A stretch of DNA of 64,000 bases from assembly GCA_029204225.1 (NCBI GenBank), contig CM055094.1, positions 24,264,541-24,328,540 on the forward strand, written 5' to 3'. The translations under genes and the position numbers were made by a program. Source of the stretch: Diphasiastrum complanatum (Eukaryota; Streptophyta; Lycopodiopsida; Lycopodiales; Lycopodiaceae). Below the pieces are notes generated by a model. It had not been told where the DNA came from. It did not search any database and was given only the letters and a program-made list of their open reading frames with translations. Position 1 is the first letter of the stretch; each line of letters starts with the position of its first letter. This document shows positions 33,236 to 45,884 of the stretch, in pieces.

Positions 33236-34905
33236 TCTCTCATCTCCTCACTCTACGTACTATCATTGAGGAGGCAAAGCATATGGGCAAGAAGGTATTT
33301 TCTTGTTTCGTTGATCTCTCTAAGGCCTTTGATACTGTTCCCCGTCATCTTTTGATCAGCAGACTACGTCAGCTTGCCTTTTCCAACTCTATGCTCGCGG
33401 CAGTGGTTGCTCTGTATGAGAGAGTTCTAGCACATATTCGGCTGGGTACTGATTTGTCTTCTCCCATCCGTAGCACTGTTGGCGTCAAGCAAGGCTGTCC
33501 ACTATCCCCTCCACTCTTTGCACTTTATATTGATGATCTTGAGCGCCTCATTCGTGAAGAAGGTGGAGATGGTTGCCCGCTGGCTCATTTGCTCATCCCC
33601 ATTCTGCTTTATGCTGATGACATTGTCCTGCTTTCTTCCTCACCAGAAGGGTTGCAGTGTCACTTACAAGTCTTACATCGGTTTTGTGTTGCTTGGGGTC
33701 TCTCTGTTAACTTAAAAAAGATGAAGATCATGATTTTCAACACCAATCGACAAATCCTTCACAATTATCAATTCTTCTATGAGGGCTAGGAAGTTGACAT
33801 TGTTGCCTCTTATACTTACTTGGGAGTCCTGTTTACTGCGCACCTTCTTGGTTTCCGCCAGGCTGCATTTGCGCACATTTCCTCCAATCTTTCATCATTG
33901 GTCCAGTTCGAACGTGGTTGTACAATGAATCATATTTCACACACGGGTGGTTCCAGCAGTGATGTATGCTTCCGAGATTTGGTTGCCAGGACTTTCTCTC
34001 CAAGAGTAGGCATTTCCCGCATTCAGGCCACTATGTTGGGTCGCATGATATGTGCCAAGACTACCACCCCTCATGATATCCTATGTGCTGAGTTTGCTAC
34101 TCCTCCGATCATCCTTGAGGGCTTTTTCCGCCTTATTCTTTTTCTTCAGCGGATTCAAGTGATTCGTGCATCTCACCTAGATAGATACATAGTTGCTGCG
34201 GTTACTTCTTCACGTGTCCTAGCTGATTTCCATGCCAAGCTATCCTGGTACCAGCCGGCGTCTGATCTCTTACGACATCTGGGCATCTCTATCATGGATC
34301 TTCCTCGTGGTACGCATTCGTATATCCGAGGCTATTTATTTCGTCGATATATGCAGCAGACTTGGAGCTCCCTCCCACCTTCCCGTATTCGACTGAGCTA
34401 TTACCAGACACACTTCCTCTACATAGCTGGGGATTATCTATGTCTGACCTCCCAAATGGGACTCATACGTTCATTCGCCGACAGATCTATAGAGCATACA
34501 TACACACTGTCTGGTCTCACTTGGATCCATCATGGGTTAAGCTTCAGTTCTACAGAGCATACATACACATTGTCTGGTCTCACCTGGATCCATCACGGGT
34601 TAAGCTTTAGTTCTATCACAGTCACTTTCTTCACCTTGACGCTTCAGGGCTTCCCGTCAGACCGAGTTATCTCTCTCAGGCCTTGTCTTTTGGCCTGCGC
34701 TACCGCATAGGTCAGCTTCAGGTCTCTTCTCATCAGCTGGCTATTGAGACATGCAAATACACAAACACACCACGACCCTTTCGGATCTGTTGTACACTAC
34801 AGGAGGTTGAGGATGAGTTTCACTTTATTTTCAGATGTCCAGCTTACTATGAGATCAGAGGCAGATATCACTGTCTCTATCGGGACATTCCACTCACACT
34901 TATGA
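33236..34905 (+). pseudogene. 5'-truncated LINE (L3): RT and C-terminal part, chimeric
   Basis: It starts in the RT (TLRTIIEEAKHMGKKVFSC) and has an open palm region to 33789 with GVKQGCPLSPPL and the catalytic YADD (about 33610). After a TAG at 33787 it continues SYTYLGVLF and ML.RMI.AKT. Near 34420 a subfamily-1 end (QTWSSLPPSRIRLSYYQTHF) is followed by a repeated, subfamily-2 version of the same region (SMSDLPNGTHTFIRRQIYRA), so the copy is a fusion of two LINE subfamilies. A 63-bp tandem duplication (34487-34549, 34550-34612) repeats 21 codons. The zinc-finger part ends abruptly at about 34905 without a LINE 3' end. Confidence 0.82.
34487..34612 (+). repeat. 63-bp in-frame tandem duplication in LINE L3
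   Basis: Two adjacent 63-bp units differing at about five positions, each encoding a version of YRAYIHTVWSHLDPS and following. Confidence 0.9.
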
Positions 34906-36347
34906 GTAAACAATCATCAGAAGCAAATGGAGATTGCTAAAGTATGATCTGCAAGTCAACCCTATTCCTGATATTCCATGTTGAGCTGTCTTTAACATTA
35001 AATATAATGACCAACTTTCCTAGAAACGTATTATTTTCAGAAAACGTGTAACACTATGTTAGCTTTAAGAAGTGCTCCCAAGAAACCAAGATTCTTTACA
35101 CCAGTTTACTCCCAAACTGGAGTGAGAAGGTGCTGCACTGGTAATTTTTTGTTGTCATGCGAACAATTTTTTTATGTGTAGGATGCTAGTGAATTTCATG
35201 ACTTTATCATTGCAGAGCTGACAATTATTTTGGTGCTAGTTTGTCATTTGTACATGTTAGGTTGCACATAAGTCTGAAAATTTTTTGTTTGCCCAAATCT
35301 AAAGGAATGCGTACAATTTGCAACTGTTATGATTAATTTCTGAGCATTGGCTTCTAGCCAAACCAAAATTCTGGCTTCAGGTCTTCTTGGAAAGATATGT
35401 GAGAAAACTACGCTCGCTGTCCTGAAAACTCATAATCTGATTGTAAGCATCATACCTATGTTTTTGTAAATAGTTCTCTACAGAGATATTTACTCTATGA
35501 AAGAAAATCATTGTTGAACACAGGTTTGTCTTTCCTTCCATGAAAATTAGGAGACAGAGGTTTACAGTAGCAGGAAGATTCATTTACTGGATACCACTTA
35601 TTTTGCGGGCCGTTATCCTAATTCTGTCTTTCCTTACAGGGGGCGTTCATATGGAGTTGCAATAACCTGATTTCTGAGGTTTGTGCAAAGAAACCTGGCT
35701 CCAAGCTGACATCATATGGTTCTATATGCGTAAACACTTCCAACTTTCATCCATTTGTCATAAAACATTGGCAATGTTTATCAAAGTGAGTGTTTAGGTT
35801 CTTATGGTAAACAAAGTGGACTGGACTTTCTAGCGCATGTTTTCACTCTTTGTTTGTTAATAGTCCTTATGCAGCCGCATAACCAAAGTTTATAAATTAT
35901 TCCTTGTTAGTGTTTTGTATCTGATTGCTTTCCTCAATTACCACTGGTACCATGTCCTTTTGAAGATAAAATTAAAACCTCAATGCAAGGCACACTCATA
36001 GTCAAATTAGAGGAACTCTACCAAATGATACAGCTTACCAATCACTTATCTTGAACAATAAGCAAGAGCTAAGCTTTCACATATTGTTCTTGTAACAGGC
36101 CAACAATAAATTAGCCACAAAACATGCAATATTTCTTATTTTTCTGTGAGCTTTGAGGAAATAGGGCTTAGTTTTGAGTAATGCCATTTCTCCACATTTT
36201 CGGATGGGAAAATGTGTTTCCCCATGTCCACATTTCTCTATCTTGGGAAACTCATATGATAAATGTGGGTGGGAAACACATTCCTTGATACAGAGCATCT
36301 TGATGCACCTTTGCATGAACACCTTTACATGTGACAATCTTAAAAGT
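34906..36347. other. unassigned AT-rich stretch
   Basis: Non-repetitive within the window and without a recognisable coding segment. It could be host intergenic or intronic DNA. It ends with AAAGT (36343-36347) before the G4 LTR. Confidence 0.45.
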
Positions 36348-36655
36348 AGTTATGGACTTGGCTCTTACATTTGTCACGTCCATTCGCATCTACTTGGGCC
36401 CTATTATTCATTTTATTGACATTTAGACCATCTTACCTTGGAGGGGGGCCCTCTAGGAGGGCGCACTATTTTCCCTCCCAGTTGACTCTTATCCTTTGGA
36501 CCCCTTTCTAGGGCTTCCTGTTGGATATAAGTAGGGCTCTAGTGTCACTTTTATTTTCAGCTTATGATATGGATCTCTCTCCTTTAGCCTCCTTAGTCTC
36601 TCTTTTTCTTGCTTTCTAGAATTAAGTCTTGCTTTCGTGCTACTTTCTAGATTAC
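36348..36655 (+). repeat. 5' LTR of G4 (diverged)
   Basis: Starts AGTTATGGACTTGGCTC like the G1 LTR (51194). It shares TTTTCCCTCCCAGTTG, a GGATATAAGTAGGG TATA region near 36517, and the end region with TCTCTCTTT. The following TGGCATCAGCGCAC (about 36664) is a degraded tRNA-iMet primer site. The right end is approximate. Confidence 0.7.
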
Positions 36656-37476
36656 TTGTGGATGGCATCAGCGCACTTTCCTGAGTAAATTTTTTTTACA
36701 AAGAGCACCCATCCATAATGCATATCTCCTTTCCTCCAGCTCCATTGCTATCCCTGCCCTCCCTTGCTTTTCATCGCTGTCCCTGCCGCGCTATCCCTGC
36801 CCTCCCTCGCTTTTCCTTGCTGTCCCTCCATCGCTATCCCTGCCCTCACTCCCTGCCCTCCCTTGCTCTCCCTACCCTCGCTCCCTGCCCTCCCTCGTTG
36901 TCCCATCACTTCCCTCCCTCGATGTCCCTCCTTGACCCACCCTTGATGTTCCTCCTTGACCCCCCTCTTCTCCTTCTCTCCCTACCCTCGCTGTCCCATC
37001 CCTACCCTCGATGTCCCTCCTTGACCCCCCTCTTCTTATTCCCTCTCATACATCACACTTCATTTATTCAGCAGCAGCAAGCACAGGCAGGATGTGAAGG
37101 GAAATCTTCTAAAAAATTTTGTTGCTTATTTTATTTCTTCGTTTGCGGTTGGTTGCGGCTGTTGTGGTGTTATCGGGTGTGCGTGAAGTTTCTTTGAGCA
37201 AGCATTCTCATCCCGTTTTGTGGTAGCCGGTTGTTTTTGGTCAGATTACGGAACAGTTCGGTATTTGAGGTCTTGGAACTTGGACTAGAGACGCCGATTT
37301 CCCTTTTCCACTGTCTTCTACTCGGTGACTACCTGACTCTATTACAAGTTCTTGTGAGAGTCGCTTACATGTTTTTTATGGCGTACCTGCTGTGACGACT
37401 TATGTCCTCTCCTTCAGTTCGTCCATTGGATTCCGTACGTCTCTCGCTCTTGCTCTAATTTCATTTCTCTTTCATT
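36656..37476 (+). other. G4 leader with CT-rich low-complexity stretch
   Basis: From 36720 to 37060 the sequence is a pyrimidine-rich array of units like CATCGCTGTCCCTGCC. The long open frames there are artefacts of composition. Similar units occur in the LINE L2 5' part (24400-24560). Confidence 0.6.
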
Positions 37477-40400
37477 ATGTCAGAAGCTCATTCTCCGACA
37501 CACCCTCAAGATGCTTTGACAGATCCTATTCGTCAGGCCATGGACGCTGCTATTTCTAGCCTCTCTTCTCGTTTAGATACTGTGCCTCATTTCAGTCCCA
37601 GATTGACGCATTACAGCTCCATGGTCCTGGCAAGGCTCCTATGATGCCTATCCTCGGGACACCGTCATCCTCCAGTTATCCTGGTGGCCATTTTGGTGGA
37701 TCTCCCATTCCGGCTCCTCCACCTCCTGGATTTCACCCCTTTTCATGTAGTACAAGTCCTGAGCCACACTTTGCTCATGATTTCCGTGACCGGATACAAC
37801 TTACTACCTATTTTGGTTCCTCTGATGGAAATCTCATAGAGAATTGGTTTGTAAGCTTGATACTTATTTCCAGATCTACCCTAAAATTGACGTTCAGAAG
37901 ATCCAGTTAGCCGCCTTACATTTAGATGGTCTGCCACTTGGTGGCAGGTTTTTCGTTCTGATCCTGATTGGGAGGGGATGCATTTATGGCCCTCTTTTCG
38001 CCGTGACCTTCGCCATGCTATGATTGATCCTCAGTGGCTGAGTTGCCAGCGTGATCTCTTTCGTAATCTCACTCATACTAGCGACCTGGCTTCCTACACA
38101 AATCAGTTCACGGAGCTAGCTTACCTCTTTTCAGACTTACAGCCTGCTAAGCTCATCTCATCCATTACGCTATGATGTCGCATCTTTTCGACTCCATACT
38201 CTTTCTGATGCTATGTCTCTTGCAGTACTCTATAGCATAAGTACCTTGATACACCATTTTCTCGTATTCCCGACCTCGTCCCCCCTCATTTTCTACTCCA
38301 CCCCCTACATTGCCTTCCTCCTCTATTGTTCCTTCTGCCACACCTCCTCCTATACCTCGCCCCTCCTTTTGTCCGTCGTTACACTTCTGCAGAGTTCGCC
38401 AACATTCAGCAGAAATGTCTCTGTTTCCATTGTAAGATTCTAGACCACCTTGCTCGTGATTGTCGCCAGACTCCTCTTACTACTACTGTTGTTTTCTATC
38501 ATGAGGGCACTGACACTAACAATTTTGATATAGCCATATCTCCGACGACCTTGATCCTGTGTCTGAGCCTTCTTTTGACCTCCTCCCAGCTACTTGCCAT
38601 GCCCAGCTTGCTTATGCTACCTGGACTGGGTGTCCTGGTCCTCGCTCCATTCAGTTACGCATACGCATTACTGGACGAGAATATATTGCTTTAGTGGATA
38701 CAGGCAACACACATTTGGTTACGCATACGCATTACTGGACGGGAATATATTGCTTTAGTGGATACCAGGCAACACACATCCAGTCAGATCCTTGCTTTAC
38801 CTATTCCTGCTCCACAGCCTCTCAATGTTGAGGTTGCCAGTTCTCATTCTTTCCCTAGCTCTCAAATGTTCCAGAACTTGGCATACCACATTGGGGATTT
38901 TTCTGGACAGGCAGATCTTTATATTATTCCTATGGAGCGCTATAATCTTATTCTTGGTGCTGATTGGTTTGCTTCTCTTGGTGCCGTTACACTGGATTTG
39001 ACATGGCAGACACTCACTTTTGTGCATGATTCAGTTACCCACTCCCTTGTTGGCATCGATTCTCAGGGAGACTATCAGCTGATCGGTAGGAAACAATTTA
39101 TGCATAGCCTACCTAAGGCTCATTGTGCGGCTCTCTTATGTGTACAACATGCTACAACAACTCCTTCAGTCGCTATTTCACCACCACTAGCTGTTCCTCA
39201 GGTGATATCTGACCTCTTACATTGGTATGCTTATGCCTTTTTAGAACCTACCACGCTACCACCATAGCGTGATGTTAACCATGACATTGATTTACCACCG
39301 TATGTCTAAGTTTGAGCTGGATGAGGTTGAGCTTCAGATCTCTGCATTATTAGACCAGGGTCTTATTGCTCACAGCCATAGCCCTTTTGGTGCCCCTATT
39401 CTCCTTGTTAGCAAGAAACATAGTATCAAACGTCTCTGCGTAGATTATTGTGCCCTCAATAAGCTAACTATCCGTAACTAGTACCCTATCCCTCACATGG
39501 ATGACCTATTTGATCAACTTGGCACTTCCCAGATTTTTTTCAAGATAGACCTTCGTTCTGGATATCACCAAATTAGGATGCACCCCTCTGACGGACATAA
39601 GATTGCTTTTCGTACCCATCTTGGCTTATATGAGTTTCGTGCTTCCTTTTGGTGTTACTAACGGTCCTCCTACGTTCCAGAATGTTATGAATGATATTAT
39701 GCGTCCACTTCTTGGTCATTGTGTTTTAGTTTATTTCGACGACATTCTCATTTTTAGTACATCCCTTGACGGGCATGTGTCCCATCTCACGTTTGTCTTT
39801 CAGTTACTCATTCACCATCATTTGTTTGCCCATTGTCCAAATGTTCTTTCGCCGTTGCTGAGATTGAATTTATTGGGTTTCTTATTTGTGATGGGCGTAT
39901 TTGCCTTGATCCTCATAAGGTTCAGGCTATCCAAGACTGGCCTAAACGAAACGATGTTCACCATGTTCGTATGTTCCTCGGTTTAGCCACTCACCTTTTG
40001 TCGCCCTGTTTCACACTTTGCCACTGTGGTTGCTCCTCTTCATGCTCTTCTAAGGAAATCTCGTACATTTTTGTGGACCCCTGATCGTCAGACAGCCTTT
40101 GATATTCTTCGTCGTGCTATTGTTGATGCCGCTGTTATGTGCTTACCTCGATTTGACCAGAAATTTATTGTTGAGACTGATGCTAGTTCCGTTGGTTTGG
40201 GTGCCTTACTTCACTAGTCCCGGTGCATCATTGCATATGAGTCGCGACGGCTTCGCTCTTATGAGCAACGAGATTTTGTCCACGACAAAGAGCTTCTCGC
40301 CAATATCTATGCTCTTAAGAAGTGGCGTCATTACTTGTATCGTATACCATTCGACATTGTACGTGACCACCAGTCTCTTCTTTATCTGTTATCCCATCGG

Positions 40401-40731
40401 GGTCTTAGCGATCGTCAATTTCGTTGGTTGCAATTTTTACAATCCTTTGTTTTTTATATTTTATATCGTCCTGGCCGTTCAAACGCCGCTGCCGATGCTT
40501 TATCTTGTCTGCCCGCTTTGTTACACACACTTGTTACCACCATTCTGGTTGAGGATCTTCCCTCTGCTTATCTCACTTGTCCTGACTTTCGTGATGTTTA
40601 TAGTTCTGCACCTCCTGTTTCTTCTCGTCCACACCAGGTCATTCCATCGTTGATCACCGTCTTTATCATTTTGGGTGTCTCTGTATCCCTAGCTCCTTGC
40701 CTCTTCGCCCCCAGTTGTTGTCTGATGCTCA
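37477..40731 (+). pseudogene. gypsy G4 gag-pol, first part (gag, protease, RT, RNase H), broken
   Basis: The start ATG 37477 (MSEAHSPTHPQDALTD). Gag core with PEPHFAHDFRDRI and FRRDLRHAMIDPQWL (about 37755-38040), zinc knuckle CFHCKILDHLARDC (about 38420-38465), protease with LVDTGN (about 38692) and YNLILGADWFASL (38940-38980). [15 protein letters not shown] (39383-39420), [24 protein letters not shown], a [17 protein letters not shown] stretch, and the catalytic YFDDIL (39730-39750). RNase H has FIVETDASSVGLGA (about 40165-40205) and DHQSLLYLL (40365-40390). Several frameshifts and stops are present, for example TAG 39479-39481, plus a 61-bp tandem duplication in the protease. It ends at the G5 insertion. 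Confidence 0.88.
38654..38779 (+). repeat. 61-bp tandem duplication in the G4 protease
   Basis: 38654-38714 is repeated at 38718-38779 with one substitution and one extra C, which shifts the frame and disrupts the protease after its active site. Confidence 0.9.
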
Positions 40732-40736
40732 TTCCT
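40732..40736. repeat. target site duplication TTCCT, left copy (G5)
   Basis: TTCCT before the left LTR recurs at 47013-47017 after the right LTR. Removing G5 and one copy restores the G4 integrase start (DAHSSPVGGHLWFQK). Confidence 0.95.
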
Positions 40737-41094
40737 TGTAATAGATCCTAACACCACAGTAGGGCAAACACTAACTCATCCACCCAACCTTGCCTACTCC
40801 CTGATATAGAGTAAGCCCCTCCTAGCCCAGTGTGAGGACTGGTAGCATGCAACTGCCAAGTGTCGGCCACGTGGCACTGACGTGGTCGACTGCACGTCGG
40901 GACCCAACTGGGGGCCCTATCCTGCTGACAGGGTCCCTAGGCTGTGTTAGGCCCGCCATGGCTATGGACCGTGCTGGGGCACACTACTCACACTGTCTTG
41001 CCCTGTTGGTCATGTACACTGGACACGACCCTGACTGTGGTATCTGACCTATCTGTGTTCCCTAGGGTTCGGCACTGGTTACGAGCTCGTAACA
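40737..41094 (-). repeat. left (3') LTR of G5
   Basis: Starts TGTAATAGATCC and ends CTCGTAACA on the plus strand. Nearly identical to 46656-47012. Confidence 0.95.
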
Positions 41095-41110
41095 CTCCCT
41101 CCCCCTTAAG
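41095..41110 (-). other. polypurine tract of G5
   Basis: Minus strand CTTAAGGGGGAGGGAG directly before the 3' LTR; primes plus-strand DNA synthesis. Confidence 0.85.
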
Positions 41111-44100
41111 AACCGTCTTGGTCCTCTAAGACAAAGTCTGGAAAAATCTTGCGAAGGACGCTGCCTCTTTCCCAAGTGGCATTCTCAACAGGCTGATCAT
41201 TCCACTTAACCAGATATTCTCGGTATAGAGTATGACGAGTCTGCGTCTCTCTACTATCAAGAATCTCCTCTGGTTCATGTGGAGGTTGTTGAGGATCCAA
41301 TGGGAGAACTAGAACACTGTCCCCTACCAGACTATCTGATCTGGTTAAGGCTTTTCGTAACTGACTTACATGAAAGACTGGAAAAACCTTACTGCTGTGT
41401 GGGAGTTCTAGTTCATAGGTGACCTCGCCTAGTCTCCTACTGATGGTAAAGGGACCACAATACCTTGGAGACAACTTAGCACACACTCCTGATTTGAGGG
41501 TTTTAGAGTCAACTGGGACTCTCAAGTAGACTTTCTCACCAGTGGAGAACTGCACATCCCGTCTGTGTGGATCTGCATAATGCCTGGCTCGATCCTGGGA
41601 TTGTCTAATGCTACGCTTAGCATGTTCTATCATCTGGTTTAGGTCTTCTAAAAAGTTTCTGGCTGCTTCAACTTTTTCTTGTTTAAACCCTACAGCTGTG
41701 GGTGAGCGTGGCTGAAAACCGTACATCAGCATAAATGGGCTGTATCCCGTAGCTGAATGTTTGGTACTGTTGTAAGCAAACTCTAATATCGAGAGATACT
41801 CCTCCCAATTAGTCTGCCTCTTGCTGACGTATGCACGAAGCATATCCTCCAGCACTTGATTTACCCTTTCTGTTTGACCGTCCGTCTGTGGATGGTCGGT
41901 GGTACTCATATTAAGTTTAGTATGGAGATGATGGAATACTGCCCTCCAAAAATTTCCAGTAAACTTACTGTCCCGGTCGCTGACTATGCCGGAAGGTAGA
42001 CCATACAATTTAAATAGCCCGTCTACAAACAACCTCGCTAACTCTGGAGCTCTAACGGTTGTTTTGGTCGGAATAAAATGAGCCATTTTGGTCAGACGGT
42101 CAACTGTGACCCATATAGCGTCATTACCCTTTTGGGTTTTAGGCAGGCCTACTATAAAATCCATGCAGATACTCTCCCATTTACCAGCTGGTATTTCTAA
42201 GGGATGCAACAACCCTCCTGCCTTTAAACGCTCTGCTTTATTTACTTGACATTTCTGGCAACTGGTTACATATTGGTGGACGTCCTTTTTCATACTGGGC
42301 CAGAAAAATTGCCTACGAAGAAGCTCATAGGTCTTCTGTATGCCTGGGTGTCCCGCGCTAGGATTGTCATGACATTCATATAGGACCTGCTGCCTATAAT
42401 CCTCTGAATTGGGGACACATACTCTATCTCTATAGAGCAAGTACTGATCCTGAATGGAATACTGTTTCCATTTGAATCCTTGAGTCAATTGACCCTCAAC
42501 CACAGGGGTTTGCTTGGGTAATACAGGCTCAGAATCCTCAACGTCATCTGACGACGTATACTCGGACTCATCATCATCCTCAACGGAAGCTGCCGTATTC
42601 TTGGATGAACTGGCACCAGCCCCGGGAACTGGTTCTGGAGTTTGTAACTGTCTGTTCTGGACTGAGTTCCAGATAATAGAGAAGAATGCATCATGCTGGC
42701 ATTTCCCTCTCAAGGACTCGAGTAACTCATTACGAATCTGAGTAAAACTCAGCTCGTTTATCATAGGCATTCTGCTAAGGGCATCAGCTACTGTATTGAA
42801 TTTTCCACGCCTATATCTGATAGACATGTCAAACTCTTGCATCAACTCTGCCCAACGAGCTTTCCGACCTCTAAGCTCAGGTTGATTGCAAAGGTATCTG
42901 AGACTCTCATGGTCTGTCAGGACCTCAAAGTTGGCACCATACAAATAATGCCTCCAAGTCTTAAGGGCATGGACTATAGAAAAGAGTTCCTTTTCATAGG
43001 CACTGTACCTAGTCTGAGCTGGCTCGAGTTTTTTACTCTCGAACGCAACTGGTCGTCCACCCTGAGTTAGCACAGCGCCTACTGCAAACTCGCTAGCATC
43101 TGTTTCGACCACAAATGGCTGATTGGGGTCGACGACTTTGAAGACTGGTGCTGTAGCTAAGGCTGTTTTGAGAGCATCAAAGCTAACCTGTTGTGCGGAC
43201 TCCCAAATGAACTCCTTTCCCTTCCCCTTAAGAAGATTTATCATAGGGACTGCTATCTGAGCATATTCCTTGACAAATCGTCTGTAATATCCCGCCAGAC
43301 CAAGAAAGATTTGAAGTTCCAAAATATTCTGAGGTCTCAGCCAACTGAGTATGGCTTTAACCTTATTTGGGTCCATCTTAATCCCATCTGAAGAGATAAT
43401 GTGACCCAAATATGCTACTTCTTCAACGAAGAATTCACACTTGGATTGTTTAGCATAAAGCTTATGCTTTCTGAGCAGTCAAAACACCTTTCTGAGGTGT
43501 TTTAGATGCTCCTTCCTCGTTTTGCTGTAGACGAGGATGTCATCTAAAAATACGACTACAAACTTACCCAAGTATGGTCTGAGGACACTGTTCATCAAGG
43601 TCATAAAGGTAGCTGGAGCATTTGTGAGCCCAAATGGCATCACCTTAAACTCATAATGACCGTGACGAGTCCTAAAAGCTGTTTTCGAGACATCTTCCGA
43701 TTTTATACGGACTTGATGATATCCCGATCTGAGGTCTATTTTGCCGAAAAACTTAGCCTCGTCGAGTTGATCAAACAACTCGTCTGCCCGAGGCATAGGG
43801 TATTTATTCTTAATTGTGACTTTATTGAGGGCTCTGTAATCTATGCAAAGATGCATAGACCCCTCCTTCTTTTTCACCAATAGGACTGGTGAGGCCCATG
43901 GTGAACTACTGGTCTGAATTTGGCCTTTCCCAAGATAGTCTGTTAACTGCCTAGTTATTTCTTCATCCTCTGTTCGGCTGACCCGATACGGAGGTTTAGA
44001 AACAGGTGCTGTACCTGGTACTAGGTTTATTACATGATCTACCTCTCTGCTAGGTGGTAAACCATGTGGCAAATCTTCAGGAAAAACATCTTTAAATTTA

Positions 44101-45884
44101 GACAATAAAGTTTCTAATTTACTGATTTTCTGCTGAATAGAACTGGAAATAGAAACTTCAGGAATAAACTGAAAGTCACATAAGAATACCTGATGGTCTT
44201 CGTCTCTGATTAGCTGACAGAGCTCTGAACTGCAGACCATAGGGCTGTTGGGAACATCATGCTCCCCATGCAACTGGATCTCTCGGCCTTTATGCTGAAA
44301 GCTGAGGGTGTTCTCTTGATAGTTTCTGTGGAGGGAAGGTCCTAAACTGTAGAGCCAATCTCTCCCGAGAACAATGTCTGTTCGATCCAGGTGCATTATC
44401 TGAAAGTTTATTTCATCTTGGTACCCCTGAATACCAAGATTTAACTTACTTACCATAGTTTCCCATATTTTTTTATCTTCACCCTTAGCTAATGAAACTA
44501 TGTACCTATGCTGACTAGGTACCTCTGGTAGTTTAAGCTTTTTAACCAGGGTGTGGTTGATGAAATTATGGATTGCCCCATCATCAACCATGACTCTTAC
44601 TGACTGGTTACCAACTTTCCCATGCATACGTACTAGGTCATGCGGCCCAAAGCTGAAGGGTCTCGCTAGCATTGCAGAGGTCAGCTGGCAACAGTGTTCA
44701 TGATCTTCATGATACACTTTGATCTCGGAAGCTGCCGAGTCACTGGGGAAACATACAGTTTGAACAAGATGAACTTGTTTTTTATCTTTTTTAGTGAAAG
44801 GCCCCTTGGGACACTGTCTGACTGTGTGTCCCTTGCCCATACACACAAAGCACAAACGTTCTTCTTTGGCTTTCTCAAAATCATCTGGTTTTAAGTGTTG
44901 TATGAGTGAAGGGCGTTTCTGAGGAGCTTCACCTTTAAATTTATCTTCTTTCTTTCTTTTTAAAAGTTTCTTTTTAAATTGAAAGTCTTTCTGAGGAAGC
45001 TGCTCAGAAAGTGATTGCTGTCTCGCTCTCTTCCTACCCACTGAATCATCATAGATTTGAGCATATCTGAGAGCTTACTCAAGGGTAGTAGGTGAGTTTC
45101 TCTGGACCTCTACTTTATATTCATCTTTGAGGCCACGGACAAATCCCCTGATTTTCTGATAGTCATCCATATTTTTAATCTTTAAAATTGCTTCTCGATA
45201 CTGTGAGATATATTGGATGAGGGATTTATCCATTACTGTTCTTTCCCAGGCTTCCCAGGCTCTATCCAGTTCATTTTCTGGTAGAAATTCTCTTAGGAAA
45301 GCTTCTTCAAAAGCTTTCCATGACCGGGGAGTCTGCCCAGTCTCCTGGAGATTTAACCACCACTTATAGGCCATAGGCCCTAAGGAAAGACTGGCCTCAA
45401 TTGCTTGCAAATGGTCAGGGGTCTGTTTAAGAGCATGAATGTTCTTCCATTTGCTGAGGAAGGTTTGTAGAATATCTGCATTTCTATCCTTCTCTTCCCC
45501 ATTAAAAGTAGGAGGCTTTAAATCTTTAAAAACACTGGGGTGAGACCGTAAAGTCTCACCCGAAACTGATGGAAGTGGAGAAGGGGATAATTGAGAAGTG
45601 GAGGGAAGGCTTCCTTTCGCGGAGCTCAAAATCAAGTTTTTGAGTTCAGCGAACGAGTCGTCCACACTGGACTTGAAATTGGCTAATGCCAGCTTCAGTT
45701 CATCCACTTCTGTTACCAATTGGAGGAACTGCTCCTTGGTAACCAGTTCGTCGAGTTCTTCGGCGAACTGTTCCTGTTCTTCTACTTCCATGGGTTCCTT
45801 CCCTTTTATATAAGCCAAGGCTTCTGTTTCAAGTTCGTCGAAGCCTCTCTCCGGGGGTTGATCAGGTCCCTGAGGAGTGGTCAT
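41106..45884 (-). pseudogene. G5 gag-pol polyprotein with two stop codons
   Basis: A single frame of about 1593 codons from ATG 45884, broken by TAA (45077-45075, codon about 270) and TGA (43481-43479, codon about 802). In order: acidic N-terminus; gag core (KPPTFNGEEKDRNADILQTF at about 125, MAYKWWLNLQ); CCHC knuckle [14 protein letters not shown] (about 345); protease with [11 protein letters not shown] (about 432) and [10 protein letters not shown] with [23 protein letters not shown] and catalytic FLDD (about 779); RNase H ([14 protein letters not shown]); integrase with an H2-C2 knuckle (H..H..CQKC near 42300), the core Asp sites (MDFIVGL, SDRDSKF) and the late GPF region; and a C-terminal chromodomain ([16 protein letters not shown], about 41215-41170). 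The second stop reads CGA in the sister copy at 63.4 kb. Restoring function would need only two codons, so it may be recently inactivated. Confidence 0.95.

Noticed and set aside
36718-37197. Long open frame rich in Leu, Pro and Ser in a CT-rich stretch
   Set aside because: The composition explains it: pyrimidine-rich short units have no stops in several frames. It lies in the G4 leader before gag, and no domain is visible.
42485-43391. Plus-strand and alternative minus-strand open frames across G5 pol
   Set aside because: They are shadows of the G5 polyprotein, which has clear domains in its own frame.
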